Below, in pieces: positions 51,254 to 59,801 of a DNA stretch of 64,000 nt. The position numbers were made by a program, and so were the translations under genes. A model generated the notes under the pieces. The model was not told the origin of the DNA. It saw only the letters and a program-made list of their open reading frames with translations, and did no database searches. This DNA comes from Novosphingobium aerophilum (GTDB taxonomy: Bacteria > Pseudomonadota > Alphaproteobacteria > Sphingomonadales > Sphingomonadaceae), in the NCBI RefSeq assembly GCF_014230305.1, contig NZ_JACLAU010000007.1, forward strand, positions 1-64,000. The letters are read 5' to 3'. Within the stretch, counting starts at the first letter, position 1; each line of letters opens with the position of its first letter.

Positions 51254-51614
51254 ATCGTTCTCCGTCCGCCCGAAAGGTGGAGGCCCTATAGAGACTGGGC
51301 CGGGCCGCGAAAAGCCATCCCCGCGGCTTTCGCACTTTCGCACACAGTCATGCGCAGAGGCGATTTGTCGTGCGGCCCGGAACGGCGTACAACCGGGGCG
51401 TGCGGCGTGCGCAACATGAGCCGCACCGTTCTGGGCGGGCACGCCAGTCGTGCCGCGTCCGGCCTGCCGGTCGCCCTTCCTCGGGGGCCGGAGGGTCGCA
51501 GGCCAGGCCAGGGGGACATCAGGTTGGCCTGGTCCCAGGCTCCGGCACCGGGCCTTTGCGCCCGGGCCGGGGCTTGTACCGGAAGACGGTGTCCCCGCCT
51601 GTGCCGGGACGGGA
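51254..51614. other. Gene-free region between nitronate monooxygenase and pit
   Basis: These 361 bases show no convincing gene. The second half is GC-rich with several imperfect inverted stretches (for example GTCCCCGCC...CCGGGAC near 51592-51612) but no head-plus-stem repeat of the families seen elsewhere. The first half should carry the nitronate monooxygenase promoter. Confidence 0.6.
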
Positions 51615-52628
51615 TCAGAACAGGCGGGTCAGCGAATAGAACAGGGCGCCGACCGCCGCCGAGGCCGGGATGGTGATCACCCATGCGGTCACCACGTTCT
51701 GCGCCACGCCCCACCGCACCGCCGAGGCCCGACGGGCCGTACCGGCGCCGATGATCGATCCGGTGATGGTGTGGGTGGTGGACACCGGAATGCCCAAGGT
51801 CGATGCGGTAAACACCACGATCGATCCGGCCAGCGAGGCCGAGAAGCCCTGGTGCTGCGACAGCTTGGTGATCTTGTTGCCCATCGTTTCGATGATCTTC
51901 CACCCGCCCGACAGCGTGCCGAGGCCCATCGCGATGTAGCACGAGATCGCCACCCAGTGCGGCACCTCGAAATCGCCGTGCAGATAGCCGGTCGAATAGA
52001 GCAGCACGGTGATGATCCCCATGGTCTTCTGCGCGTCGTTCAGCCCGTGGCTGAGCGAATAGGCGGCCGAGGAGACCAGGTGGAGCACCTTGAGGCTGGA
52101 TTCGGCCCGCTTCGCCGTGACCTTGTGCAGCGCCCAACTGCTGAGCAGCATGACCAGCAGGGCCAGGAACATGCCGATCATCGGCGAGGCGACAATCGCG
52201 ATCAGGGTCTTGTTCAGCCCGCCCCACTTGATCCCGGTGAACCCGGCATGGGCCACGCCCGAACCGATGATACCGCCGACAAGGGCATGGCTGGACGAGG
52301 ACGGAATGCCCTTCAGCCAGGTGACGACATTCCAGAACATGGCCCCGATCAGGGCTCCGAACACCACCTGCGGAGTGACAAGATCCTTGTCGATCAGGCC
52401 CTTGCCGATCGTATCGGCCACGGCGTGGAGGCTGGGAAAGGCCAGGGTCAGGAAATAGGCGGAAAAGTTGAACACGGCCGCGAAAGCCACGGCGCGAACC
52501 GGGGACAGCAGCCGCGTGGCGACAACGGTGGCAATCGCGTTCGCCGCATCATGCAGACCGTTCAGGAAATCGAACGACAGCGCGATCAGGATCAACCCGA
52601 CGAGTAGCGGCAAGGCGAGTTCGTGCAC
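51615..52628 (-). CDS. pit: Low-affinity inorganic phosphate transporter (Pit)
   Basis: Inner-membrane carrier taking up metal-phosphate with protons. The 337-aa PiT-family protein has the duplicated signature: FLNGLHDAANAIATVVATRLLSPVRAV near the N-terminus and SHGLNDAQKTMGIITVLL in the second half, with GIPVSTTHTITGSIIGAGTARR near the end. About ten membrane segments. The upstream NUDIX-DUF47 frame ends 12 nt before its ATG, forming the usual DUF47-pit operon. Confidence 0.93.
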   Translation of the reverse strand: MHELALPLLVGLILIALSFDFLNGLHDAANAIATVVATRLLSPVRAVAFAAVFNFSAYFLTLAFPSLHAVADTIGKGLIDKDLVTPQVVFGALIGAMFWNVVTWLKGIPSSSSHALVGGIIGSGVAHAGFTGIKWGGLNKTLIAIVASPMIGMFLALLVMLLSSWALHKVTAKRAESSLKVLHLVSSAAYSLSHGLNDAQKTMGIITVLLYSTGYLHGDFEVPHWVAISCYIAMGLGTLSGGWKIIETMGNKITKLSQHQGFSASLAGSIVVFTASTLGIPVSTTHTITGSIIGAGTARRASAVRWGVAQNVVTAWVITIPASAAVGALFYSLTRLF

Positions 52629-52639
52629 TGTCAGGGCCC

Positions 52640-53749
52640 TCAGGCGTGGTCGATCACGAGGCCGTCGATCTGGTCGGCCACGTCCTCGAAGGCATCGACG
52701 ATCCGCTCGAGATGCTTGTAGATCTCGCGCTCGGTGACAAAGCGCAGCGTGTCGGTGGAGCCGTGGTCCTTGAGCGACAGCTTCAGACCTTCGGCATGGA
52801 CGGCGTCGGCGTGACCCTCCATCCGCACCAGGCGCTCGGTCAATTCGTGCAGGCGCTTGGCGTTGCGGGCGACGTCACGCAGCAGCGGCATGGCCTCGGC
52901 CGTGACGCGGGCCGCATCGAGCGCGATCGCCGCCATGTCGCGCATCTGCGGCGCGAAGCTGTCCACTTCGTACAGGGCAATCGCCTGGACCGTGGCCTGC
53001 ATCTCGTCGACGGTATCGTCGAGCGCGCCGACCAGCGCGGTGATCGCGCCGCGATCGAACGGGGTCAGGAAGGTGCGACGAACGTCCTGCAGCACCTCGC
53101 GGGTGATCTCGTCGGCGTCATGCTCGCGCTCGATCACCTCGCGGATGTGCTCGTGCCCGGGCGGGCCGCCTTCGAGCACGCGGGCCGTGGCCTCGGCAGC
53201 GGCCAGCACGGTCGCGGCGTGCGCCTCGAACAGCTCGAAGAAGTTGCCGCTTTTGGGCAGGAGCCTCTGAAACCAAGCAAACATTGAAAATACCCCTGAA
53301 GATGTCCTGGCCACCGCCTCGCGCCATCCCGTGCGCGCGGCGGCCCGTGTGAAGTCCCCCGGCGCGAACGACCGGAACAGTTCGCGCAGGTCCGGTTCGT
53401 CGACCGCACCCGCCGCCTCAACCAGCGAGAACCAGCGGCGTTCGCGCTCGTTCTGCTCCTGCCAAGAATCGAGCTCACGGGTGAAGGCGAGCGGATAGAC
53501 GTCGACGTCGGCCATCAACGAGGCGCCGCTGCGCACGCGCTTGCGGAAGCGGTAGGAACCGAGCGGGACCGGACAGACCGCCCCCAGCACCCCTGCCTCT
53601 TCCTCCGCTTCCTTGGCGGCGGCGACGTGGGGGGCGCTGCGCGATCCCACGTTGCCCTTGGGCAGAACCCAGCGGCCCGAGCCGCGCGAGGTCACCAGCA
53701 GGACCCGGACCCCGGCGTCACCGCCAAGGCCGTCGGTGCGGTAGGGCAA
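52640..53749 (-). CDS. NUDIX hydrolase-DUF47 (PhoU-like) fusion
   Basis: One open frame of 369 aa joins two domains. Residues 1-150 are a NUDIX hydrolase resembling diphosphoinositol-polyphosphate or diadenosine hydrolases (GRWVLPKGN). The NUDIX box starts at G32 and ends KEAEEEAGV (46-54); the first box Glu is Ser38, while the metal-binding E47, E50 and E51 remain. Residues 156-369 are DUF47/Pit-accessory (MFAWFQRLLPKSGNFFELF...), a PhoU-like helical bundle. The start is TTG at 53749. An internal ATG with its own ribosome-binding site could also give DUF47 alone. It precedes pit in the same operon. Confidence 0.8.
   Translation of the reverse strand: MPYRTDGLGGDAGVRVLLVTSRGSGRWVLPKGNVGSRSAPHVAAAKEAEEEAGVLGAVCPVPLGSYRFRKRVRSGASLMADVDVYPLAFTRELDSWQEQNERERRWFSLVEAAGAVDEPDLRELFRSFAPGDFTRAAARTGWREAVARTSSGVFSMFAWFQRLLPKSGNFFELFEAHAATVLAAAEATARVLEGGPPGHEHIREVIEREHDADEITREVLQDVRRTFLTPFDRGAITALVGALDDTVDEMQATVQAIALYEVDSFAPQMRDMAAIALDAARVTAEAMPLLRDVARNAKRLHELTERLVRMEGHADAVHAEGLKLSLKDHGSTDTLRFVTEREIYKHLERIVDAFEDVADQIDGLVIDHA
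53282..53297 (-). promoter_or_regulatory. Internal ribosome-binding site and start for DUF47
   Basis: Within the fused frame AGGGG (53297-53293) stands 8 nt before an in-frame ATG (53284-53282), which begins the canonical DUF47 sequence MFAWFQRLLPK. The signal implies that a 214-aa DUF47 protein is made independently, whether or not the fusion is. Confidence 0.65.
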
Positions 53750-53888
53750 GGCAGCGACCTGACGAATGACTCACTCTCCCAACCGACCCGCAAGGTCACA
53801 CAGGATTGCACAAGCACCGGAATGTGAAACATTTGTGACAGGCCACCCGAACCCCGTCAAAAGGATCACGGCTGGTCCGGTTGCGCAG

Positions 53889-55145
53889 TCAGGCTCCGTC
53901 CAGCCCGTAGGCCGTGTGGAGCACGCGCACGGCCAGTTCGACCTCGTCGGCGTCGATCAGCACCGAGACCTTGATCTCGCTGGTCGAGATCGCCTGGATG
54001 TTGATACCGCGATCGGCCAGGGCCTTGAACATGGTCGAGGCGACACCGGCATGGCTGCGCATGCCCACGCCCACCACCGAGATCTTGGCGACCTTGGGAT
54101 CGGTGGTCATCTTCTCGAAGCCGATCTTGGCCTGCTGTTCCTCCAGCACCGACTTCGCCTTGTCGAGGTCGGCGGAGGGGACGGTAAAGGTCACGTCGGT
54201 GTCCGTGTGCTCGCGCCCGACGTTCTGGATGATCATGTCGACGTTGATGTTGGTCTCGGCCAGCGGACCGAAGATCGTCGCCACCGCGCCCGGTCGGTCG
54301 GGCACGCGGGTGAGGATGACCTTGGCCTCGTTCTTGTCGGCGGCGATTCCGGTGATCAGCTGGCGTTCCATATCCAGTCCTTCGAGCTCTTCGTCAGACA
54401 CGATCATCGTGCCGGGGAGGGTGTCGGCGGCGGGAGCGTTCTCGTCGATGAACGAGGACAGCACCTGGACCCGCACATTTTCCTTCATGGCCAGGCTGAC
54501 CGAGCGGGTCTGCAGCACCTTCGAGCCGACCGAGGCGAGTTCGAGCATCTCCTCGTAAGTCACGCTCTTCAGCTTCTGCGCCTTGGCGACGATGCGCGGG
54601 TCGGTGGTGTAGACGCCGTCCACGTCGGTGTAGATGTCGCAACGATCGGCCTTGACCGCCGCCGCCACGGCCACGGCCGACGTATCCGACCCGCCCCGGC
54701 CCAGCGTGGTCACCCGGTTGTCCTCGGTCAGGCCCTGGAAGCCCGGGATCACGGCGATCTCGCCCGCGGCCATGCTGGCGAGCAGGGCTTCCGAATCGAT
54801 CGTCTCGATCCGCGCCTTGGCGTGGGCATCGTCGGTGCGCACCGGCAACTGCCAGCCCAGCCACGAGCGCGCCTTGCAGCCCAGGGCCTGGAGATGCAGC
54901 GCCAGCAGGCCAGAGGTGACCTGCTCGCCGCTGGCGACGACCACATCGTACTCGGCCGGATCGTAAAGCGGGTTGGCCTCGCGGCAGAAGTTCACCAGTC
55001 GGTCGGTCTCGCCCGACATGGCCGAGACCACCACGGCCACTTCATGCCCGGCTTCCTGCTGGCGCTTGACGATCCCCGCGACGCGGCGGATGCGCTCGGT
55101 CCCGGCCATCGAGGTGCCGCCGAATTTCATCACGATGCGCCCCAC
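53889..55145 (-). CDS. lysC: Aspartate kinase
   Basis: Phosphorylates aspartate at the entry to lysine, threonine and methionine synthesis. The 418-aa product starts near VMKFGGTSMAG; GGSDTSAVAVAAAVKADRCDIYTDVDGVYTTDPRI is the nucleotide-binding core. Two ACT domains occupy the C-terminal 150 residues (VILTRVPDRPGAVATIFGPLAE and ISVVGVGMRSHAGVASTMFKALADRGI), giving feedback control by end-product amino acids. GTG at 55145 is the likely start. It lies upstream of the NUDIX-DUF47 gene with a 139-bp gap. Confidence 0.95.
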   Translation of the reverse strand: MGRIVMKFGGTSMAGTERIRRVAGIVKRQQEAGHEVAVVVSAMSGETDRLVNFCREANPLYDPAEYDVVVASGEQVTSGLLALHLQALGCKARSWLGWQLPVRTDDAHAKARIETIDSEALLASMAAGEIAVIPGFQGLTEDNRVTTLGRGGSDTSAVAVAAAVKADRCDIYTDVDGVYTTDPRIVAKAQKLKSVTYEEMLELASVGSKVLQTRSVSLAMKENVRVQVLSSFIDENAPAADTLPGTMIVSDEELEGLDMERQLITGIAADKNEAKVILTRVPDRPGAVATIFGPLAETNINVDMIIQNVGREHTDTDVTFTVPSADLDKAKSVLEEQQAKIGFEKMTTDPKVAKISVVGVGMRSHAGVASTMFKALADRGINIQAISTSEIKVSVLIDADEVELAVRVLHTAYGLDGA

Positions 55146-55227
55146 GCGAAGGCCCCCCTGTCCACCATCAGCCGATGCGCCCAAGGGTCCCATGGACCGC
55201 GGGGCGGGGGCGCTTTAGAAAGGGGGC

Positions 55228-56007
55228 ATGGCTAATGCAACACCGATGAGTCCGCCCGCTCCCGCCACGGCGTCATCCCCTGCCCCGGGGGCCACGATCC
55301 GGCCGGAGGAAGCCGCGCATTTCGGCCGCCTGGCCGAGGACTGGTGGAACCCCAAGGGCTCATCGGCGATGCTGCACAAGTTGAACCCGGTTCGCCTGGG
55401 CTTCGTGCGCGCGGCGATCGACGCGCACTGGCTGGGTGATTCGCGCGGGCTGCGGCCGCTCACCGGCAAGCGTGCGCTCGACGTGGGCTGCGGCGCGGGC
55501 CTGCTGGCCGAACCCCTCGCCCGGCTCGGGGCCGAAACCACGGGCGTTGACGCCGCGGCCGAGAACGTGGCCGCAGCACGGGCCCATGCCGAAGCAGCCG
55601 GACTGGCGATCAGCTACCACGCGGGCGACATCGCCACGCTCGAGCTCGGCCGGTTTGACCTCGTCACCGCGATGGAGGTGATCGAACATGTGGCCGACAA
55701 GCAGGCCTTCGTGAATGCCCTGGCCCACCGGCTCGGCCCCGGCGGGCTGATGGTGCTGTCCACCCCGAACCGCACGCTCGCCGCGCGCCTGCTGCTGATC
55801 GAGGCCGCCGAGCGGCTCGGACGGATCCCGCGTGGCACCCATCACTGGGACGATTTCATCACCCCGGACGACCTGCGCGATCTGCTGGGCGCCGCCGGAC
55901 TGACCATGGGAGAGCCGCGCGGGATCGCCTGGTCGCCGCTACAGGGCCTGCACCTGTCCGACGACCTGTCGCTGAACTACATCGTCACCGCCACGGCGAC
56001 GCTCTAG
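55228..56007 (+). CDS. ubiG: Ubiquinone biosynthesis O-methyltransferase UbiG
   Basis: SAM-dependent enzyme performing both O-methylations in ubiquinone synthesis. The 259-aa product has HFGRLAEDWWNPKGSSAMLHKLNPVRLGFV at the start, motif I LDVGCGAGLLAEPLARLGAETTGVDAA, and MEVIEHVADKQAFV, VLSTPNRTLAA typical of UbiG. An Ala/Pro-rich N-terminal tail of about 25 residues precedes the domain. Divergent from lysC; the shared promoter region is 82 bp. Confidence 0.94.
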   Translation: MANATPMSPPAPATASSPAPGATIRPEEAAHFGRLAEDWWNPKGSSAMLHKLNPVRLGFVRAAIDAHWLGDSRGLRPLTGKRALDVGCGAGLLAEPLARLGAETTGVDAAAENVAAARAHAEAAGLAISYHAGDIATLELGRFDLVTAMEVIEHVADKQAFVNALAHRLGPGGLMVLSTPNRTLAARLLLIEAAERLGRIPRGTHHWDDFITPDDLRDLLGAAGLTMGEPRGIAWSPLQGLHLSDDLSLNYIVTATATL

Positions 56008-56053
56008 GCCCGCGCCCGCGCCTTACCCCCGCGCCTTCCTCGAGGTCCCCGTC

Positions 56054-56686
56054 ATGTCGTTCCAGCTCTGGCTGCTGTACTGCGCCACCGTGTTCGTGGT
56101 CAGCGCCACCCCGGGGCCGAACATGCTGCATATCCTGCAGCGCAGCGTGACCCTGGGGCTGGGCCGGTCGCTCCCGGCCATGCTGGGCTGCATGACCGGG
56201 CTGCTGCTGTTGATGGCGGCCAGCGTGATGGGGCTGACCGCGCTGCTGCTGGCCCTGCCCGGCGCCTTCGACCTGCTGCGCTATGTCGGGACCGCCTATC
56301 TGGTCTGGCTGGGAATCAAGGCCTGGCGCGCCCCGATCGAGGCGGCGGGGGATGAGGACCTGTCCGCCCCGTTCGCCGCCCTGTCGCCGCTGGCCGTGTT
56401 CCGTGGCGGGTTCCTGATCGCGATCTCCAACCCCAAGGCCCTGCTGTTCGTGGCGGCCTTCCTGCCGCAGTTCATCGACCCGGCCCGCCCCAGGGGCCCG
56501 CAGTTCGCCATCCTGGTCGCCAGCTTCGCCGTGATCGAGACGCTCTGGTACTTCACCTATGCCCTGGGCGGTCGCGGCCTGTCGCGCTGGCTGCAGCGGC
56601 CGGCCGCCCAGCGCGCCTTCAACCGGGTGACCGGGACGGTCTTCGTCGGCTTCGGGGCCCTACTCCTGCGCTCGCACCGGGCCTGA
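56054..56686 (+). CDS. LysE/RhtB family amino acid exporter
   Basis: 210-aa inner-membrane translocator with six hydrophobic segments. The family start FVVSATPGPNMLHILQRSVTLGLGRSLPAMLGCMTGLLLLM and the central SNPKALLFVAAFLPQFIDP motif are clear. Members export homoserine, threonine, lysine or similar compounds. It follows ubiG by 46 nt. Its last 27 nt overlap the convergent NadR-like gene. Confidence 0.9.
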   Translation: MSFQLWLLYCATVFVVSATPGPNMLHILQRSVTLGLGRSLPAMLGCMTGLLLLMAASVMGLTALLLALPGAFDLLRYVGTAYLVWLGIKAWRAPIEAAGDEDLSAPFAALSPLAVFRGGFLIAISNPKALLFVAAFLPQFIDPARPRGPQFAILVASFAVIETLWYFTYALGGRGLSRWLQRPAAQRAFNRVTGTVFVGFGALLLRSHRA

Positions 56687-57184
56687 GACCGCGGCGATCG
56701 CGGCCAGCACCTGGCTCTCGCGCGCGGCCCAGTCCCCGTCGATCCGCTGCCAGCGCACCCCGGCCCGGACCAGCACCGCCTCGGCGGCGGCGGCGAAGCG
56801 GGCGCGGGCAGCCGGCGTGCCGAACAGGCGCGTGCCGTCGCCGACCCAGGGCGTGTCCGCCGCGAACAGCAGGTAGAGATCCGCCCGGGGATAGCCCATC
56901 AGCTCGGCCGGAACCTCGCCGAACAGCATCTCGGCCCAGACCGCGGTCATCAGCGGATCGGTGTCGAGCAGCAGCACGGCCGGCGCGGCCGCGAGCGCGG
57001 CGCGCATCGCGGCATCCTGCCCGCGGGCGATCGCCAGCAGATCGGCCATCTTGAATGCGGTCCCGTGCGCCTCGGCATAGGCGCGGCCGAATTCGGGAAC
57101 CCAGGGCCAGCCCCGCTCCCGCGCGAGTTTCTCGGCCAGAACCGACTTGCCGGTGCTCTCGGCCCCGTGGAAGCAGACCGTCAT
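56660..57184 (-). CDS. NadR-like nicotinamide riboside kinase
   Basis: 174-aa P-loop kinase with Walker A GAESTGKS (7-14), VPEFGRAYAEAHG, and LLLDTDPLMTAVWAEMLFGEVP, which match the C-terminal ribosylnicotinamide kinase domain of NadR. The adenylyltransferase and HTH domains of enterobacterial NadR are absent. The pnuC gene ends two bases upstream of its ATG, so uptake and phosphorylation of nicotinamide riboside are encoded together. It should trap the vitamin as NMN in the cytosol. Confidence 0.88.
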   Translation of the reverse strand: MTVCFHGAESTGKSVLAEKLARERGWPWVPEFGRAYAEAHGTAFKMADLLAIARGQDAAMRAALAAAPAVLLLDTDPLMTAVWAEMLFGEVPAELMGYPRADLYLLFAADTPWVGDGTRLFGTPAARARFAAAAEAVLVRAGVRWQRIDGDWAARESQVLAAIAAVSGPVRAQE

Positions 57185-57186
57185 CG

Positions 57187-57753
57187 TCACCGGGTGGGCC
57201 TCCCGGCTGCCTGGACCCATTCGCGCAGCCCCATCACCGACAGCGCCAGGAACAGGACATAGAGCCCGGCGGTGGGGTGCAAACCCTTGGTCAGATAGAC
57301 CGCGATCGAGGCCAGATCGATCAGGATCCACAGGATCCAGTTCTCCACCCGGCGCAGCCCGAGCAGGATTTGCGCCGCGATGCTCGCCCCGGTGATCGCG
57401 GAATCGGCGTAGGGCAGCGCGGCATCGGTGAAGCGGTGCATGACCCAGCCCAGGTTCAGGCTGAGCGCCGCCGTCGCCACGATCCACACCATGCGGCTCA
57501 GCGGCGAGAGCCAGCGCACCGGCACCCGGCTCTCCTCCCCGCCGGCCCGGACCCAAAGCCACCAGCCCCAGCCTTGCGCGGCAAAGAAGAACACCTGCAG
57601 GCCAGCCTCGCCATAGAGCCGCGCCTCCCAGAACACGACGAGATAGAGCGCGACCATCGCCATGCCGAAGGCGAAGTTCCATACCGACCGCCGCACCAGC
57701 AGCGCGATGTTGGCCACGCCCAGCGCGGCGGCAAGCCATTCGATCGGGTTCAC
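57187..57753 (-). CDS. pnuC: Nicotinamide riboside transporter PnuC
   Basis: 188-aa SWEET-like vitamin transporter with about seven hydrophobic segments. WLAAALGVANIALLVRRSVWNFAFGMAMVALYLVVFWEARLYGEAGLQVFFFAAQGWGWWLW contains the family WNFPFG-like and WxxW-type substrate residues, and NWILWILIDLASIAVYL is typical of helix 5-6. PnuC moves riboside by facilitated diffusion and depends on a kinase for retention, here the adjacent NadR-like gene. Confidence 0.92.
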   Translation of the reverse strand: MNPIEWLAAALGVANIALLVRRSVWNFAFGMAMVALYLVVFWEARLYGEAGLQVFFFAAQGWGWWLWVRAGGEESRVPVRWLSPLSRMVWIVATAALSLNLGWVMHRFTDAALPYADSAITGASIAAQILLGLRRVENWILWILIDLASIAVYLTKGLHPTAGLYVLFLALSVMGLREWVQAAGRPTR

Positions 57754-57763
57754 CTGTGCAGCC

Positions 57764-58111
57764 TCAGGCCAAGGCGGCGGCCCATTCGGGCTCCTTGAAC
57801 CCCACCAGCAGGCCGCCGGGATGCTCCACGATGGGCCGCTTGATCACCGAGGGGTTGGCCGCGAGCACCTCCGGCGCGCCTTCGCCCTCGAGCGCGGCCT
57901 GATCCTCGGGCGAGAGCTTGCGGAAGGTCGTGCCGGCCTTGTTGACCACCTTGCCCACCCCGGCCTGCGCGATCCACCCTGCAATGCGCGCGGGATCGGC
58001 GCCCTGCTTCTTGTAGTCATGGAAGGCGTAGGCGATCCCTCGCGTGTCCAGCCAGGTGCGGGCTTTTTTGACTGTGTCGCAGTTGGGGATGCCGTAGAGG
58101 GTGATGGTCAC
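57764..58111 (-). CDS. ArsC/Spx-family (YffB-like) reductase
   Basis: 115-aa thioredoxin-fold protein. ITLYGIPNCDTVKKARTWLDTRGIAYAFHDYKKQG is the YffB/ArsC-related start with a single redox Cys (NCDTV), and the C-terminal NPSVIKRPIVEHPGGLLVGFKEPEW is conserved across the family. It lacks the arsenate reductase CX3R arrangement, so it is more likely a glutathione-dependent thiol reductase of unknown target. Start is GTG at 58111. It precedes pnuC by 10 nt in the same operon. Confidence 0.85.
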   Translation of the reverse strand: MTITLYGIPNCDTVKKARTWLDTRGIAYAFHDYKKQGADPARIAGWIAQAGVGKVVNKAGTTFRKLSPEDQAALEGEGAPEVLAANPSVIKRPIVEHPGGLLVGFKEPEWAAALA

Positions 58112-58194
58112 GCGCTGGGTCCGATCTTGAGATTTGCCATGATCTAGCGAGGATCGCCGATCGAGCAAGCAATCCGAACGCCCCTCCCACAACC

Positions 58195-58298
58195 CGTCGC
58201 CCCTGCGGAGGCAGGGGCCCATCCCTGCCTGGCCGTCCATGATGTGTCTGCCTGTTCGGGCAAAGCTGGGTTGGGCCCCTGCCTCCGCAGGGGCGACG
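58195..58298. repeat. CGTC-head palindrome pair F1
   Basis: Left arm 58195-58221: CGTC, stem GCCCCTGC, loop GGAG, stem GCAGGGGC, CCA. The right arm is its exact 27-bp inverse at 58272-58298. Spacer 50 nt, heads outward. It lies between the YffB-like gene and aroC; F2 at 62161 has identical arms. Confidence 0.88.
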
Positions 58299-58368
58299 AC
58301 GGCCAGTGTGCCATGAAGTCCCCCCCGCCGGTGGACTTTTCCCCCAAACCGCGCAAAAGCGCTGGCCC

Positions 58369-59451
58369 ATGTCGTTCAACACCTTCGGCCGCCTGTTCCG
58401 TTTCACCACCTGGGGCGAAAGCCACGGGCCGGCGCTGGGCGCCGTGGTCGACGGGTGTCCGCCGGGGCTGGCGCTGGACGAGGCGGCGATCCAGCCGTTC
58501 CTCGACAAGCGGCGCCCGGGGCAGAGCAAGTTCACCACCCAGCGTCAGGAACCGGACCAGGTCCGCATCCTGTCGGGCGTGTTCGCCGGCCCCGATGGCA
58601 TCCAGCGCACCACCGGCACCCCGATCAGCCTCATGATCGAGAACACCGACCAGCGCTCCAAGGACTACAGCGAGGTCGCCAAGGCCTATCGTCCCGGCCA
58701 TGCCGACTATGCCTATGACGCCAAGTACGGCTTCCGCGACTATCGCGGCGGCGGGCGATCCTCCGCGCGCGAAACGGCGGCGCGGGTGGCGGCGGGCGCG
58801 GTGGCGCGGCTGGCGATCCCCGAAGTGACGATCCGCGCCTGGGTGAGCGAGATCGGCGGCGACGCGATCGATCCGGCGAACTTCGACGCGGCCGAGATCG
58901 ACAACAACCCGTTCTTCTGCCCCGACGCGGCGGCCGCCGAACGCTGGGCCCGGATCGTGGACGAGGCCCGGCTGGCCGGCAGTTCGGTGGGCGCGGTGGT
59001 GACCTGCGAGGCCACCGGCGTCCCCGCCGGCTGGGGTGCGCCGCTCTATGGCAAGCTCGACGCCGATCTGGCCGCGGCGATGATGGGGATCAACGCGGTC
59101 AAGGGCGTGGAGATCGGCGACGGCTTCGCCGCGGCGCGCCTGTCGGGCGAACAGAACGCCGATCCGATGCGCCCGGGCGAGACCGCGCCCGAGTTCCTGG
59201 CGAACCACGCTGGGGGGATCGCCGGGGGCATCTCCACCGGCCAGCCGGTAACCGTGCGGGTGGCGTTCAAGCCGACCAGCTCGATCCTCACCCCGCAGCA
59301 GACCATCACCCGCGACGGCGAGGCGACCGAGATGTTCACCAAGGGCCGCCACGATCCCTGCGTCGGCATCCGCGGCGTGCCGGTGGTCGAAGCGATGATG
59401 GCGCTGGTCCTGGCCGACCACAAGCTGCTCCACCGGGGGCAGTGCGGGTAG
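58369..59451 (+). CDS. aroC: Chorismate synthase
   Basis: Flavin-dependent enzyme completing the shikimate pathway by making chorismate, precursor of aromatic amino acids, folate and ubiquinone. The 360-aa product shows [62 protein letters not shown], and [24 protein letters not shown] at 58369 is the only conserved start. Confidence 0.96.
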   Translation: MSFNTFGRLFRFTTWGESHGPALGAVVDGCPPGLALDEAAIQPFLDKRRPGQSKFTTQRQEPDQVRILSGVFAGPDGIQRTTGTPISLMIENTDQRSKDYSEVAKAYRPGHADYAYDAKYGFRDYRGGGRSSARETAARVAAGAVARLAIPEVTIRAWVSEIGGDAIDPANFDAAEIDNNPFFCPDAAAAERWARIVDEARLAGSSVGAVVTCEATGVPAGWGAPLYGKLDADLAAAMMGINAVKGVEIGDGFAAARLSGEQNADPMRPGETAPEFLANHAGGIAGGISTGQPVTVRVAFKPTSSILTPQQTITRDGEATEMFTKGRHDPCVGIRGVPVVEAMMALVLADHKLLHRGQCG

Positions 59452-59481
59452 AGCCCGGCTGGGCAGGAGCCACTCACCAAT

Positions 59482-59620
59482 CGTCATGCTGAACGTGTTT
59501 CAGCATCCATCCTGCCCTGGGGTGCAGGTCGCGAGATGATGGGCCAAGGCTGCTTGGTCCTGTCCCCCAATAGCTCCGTGCCCACCCAGACATGGATGCT
59601 GAAACACGTTCAGCATGACG
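59482..59620. repeat. CGTC-head palindrome pair G
   Basis: Left arm 59482-59510: CGTC, stem ATGCTGAA, loop CGTGT, stem TTCAGCAT, CCAT. The right arm 59592-59620 is the perfect 29-bp inverse. Spacer 81 nt, heads outward. Single pair in this window. Confidence 0.88.
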
Positions 59621-59664
59621 AGGTTTGCGAGGGCGCGGGTTTCGCCCCGCAGCCACGTCGCATT

Positions 59665-59683
59665 TGATCGACAAAACCGATCA
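59665..59683 (+). promoter_or_regulatory. Candidate operator upstream of ahpC
   Basis: TGATCG-ACAAAAC-CGATCA is a perfect 6-bp inverted repeat with 7-nt spacing, about 120 bp before the ahpC ATG. The 4-N7-4 geometry of the inner ATCG/CGAT is like an OxyR half-site, though the bases differ from ATAG/CTAT. Weak evidence. Confidence 0.35.
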
Positions 59684-59801
59684 TTCCACCGGTAATCGGC
59701 CGGGCAAATCGAATTAATCGGGAATCCGCATTTCCCGACTCGGCCCGGCGCGCCTATCTCCGGCTGCGTTGAAGCTTCATTCTCAACCGGAGACAAAACC
59801 C

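Larger units (their letters stand above)
59452..59801. other. aroC-ahpC intergenic region
   Basis: 350 bases without a gene. The left half is the repeat pair G (59482-59620). The right half is relatively AT-rich and should hold the ahpC promoter, including the inverted repeat TGATCG-N7-CGATCA at 59665-59683. Confidence 0.7.

Noticed and set aside
59665..59683. Confident OxyR site before ahpC
   Set aside because: Only the spacing fits; bases are ATCG/CGAT rather than ATAG/CTAT and the second half of a tetrameric site is not convincing. Kept only as a weak candidate operator.
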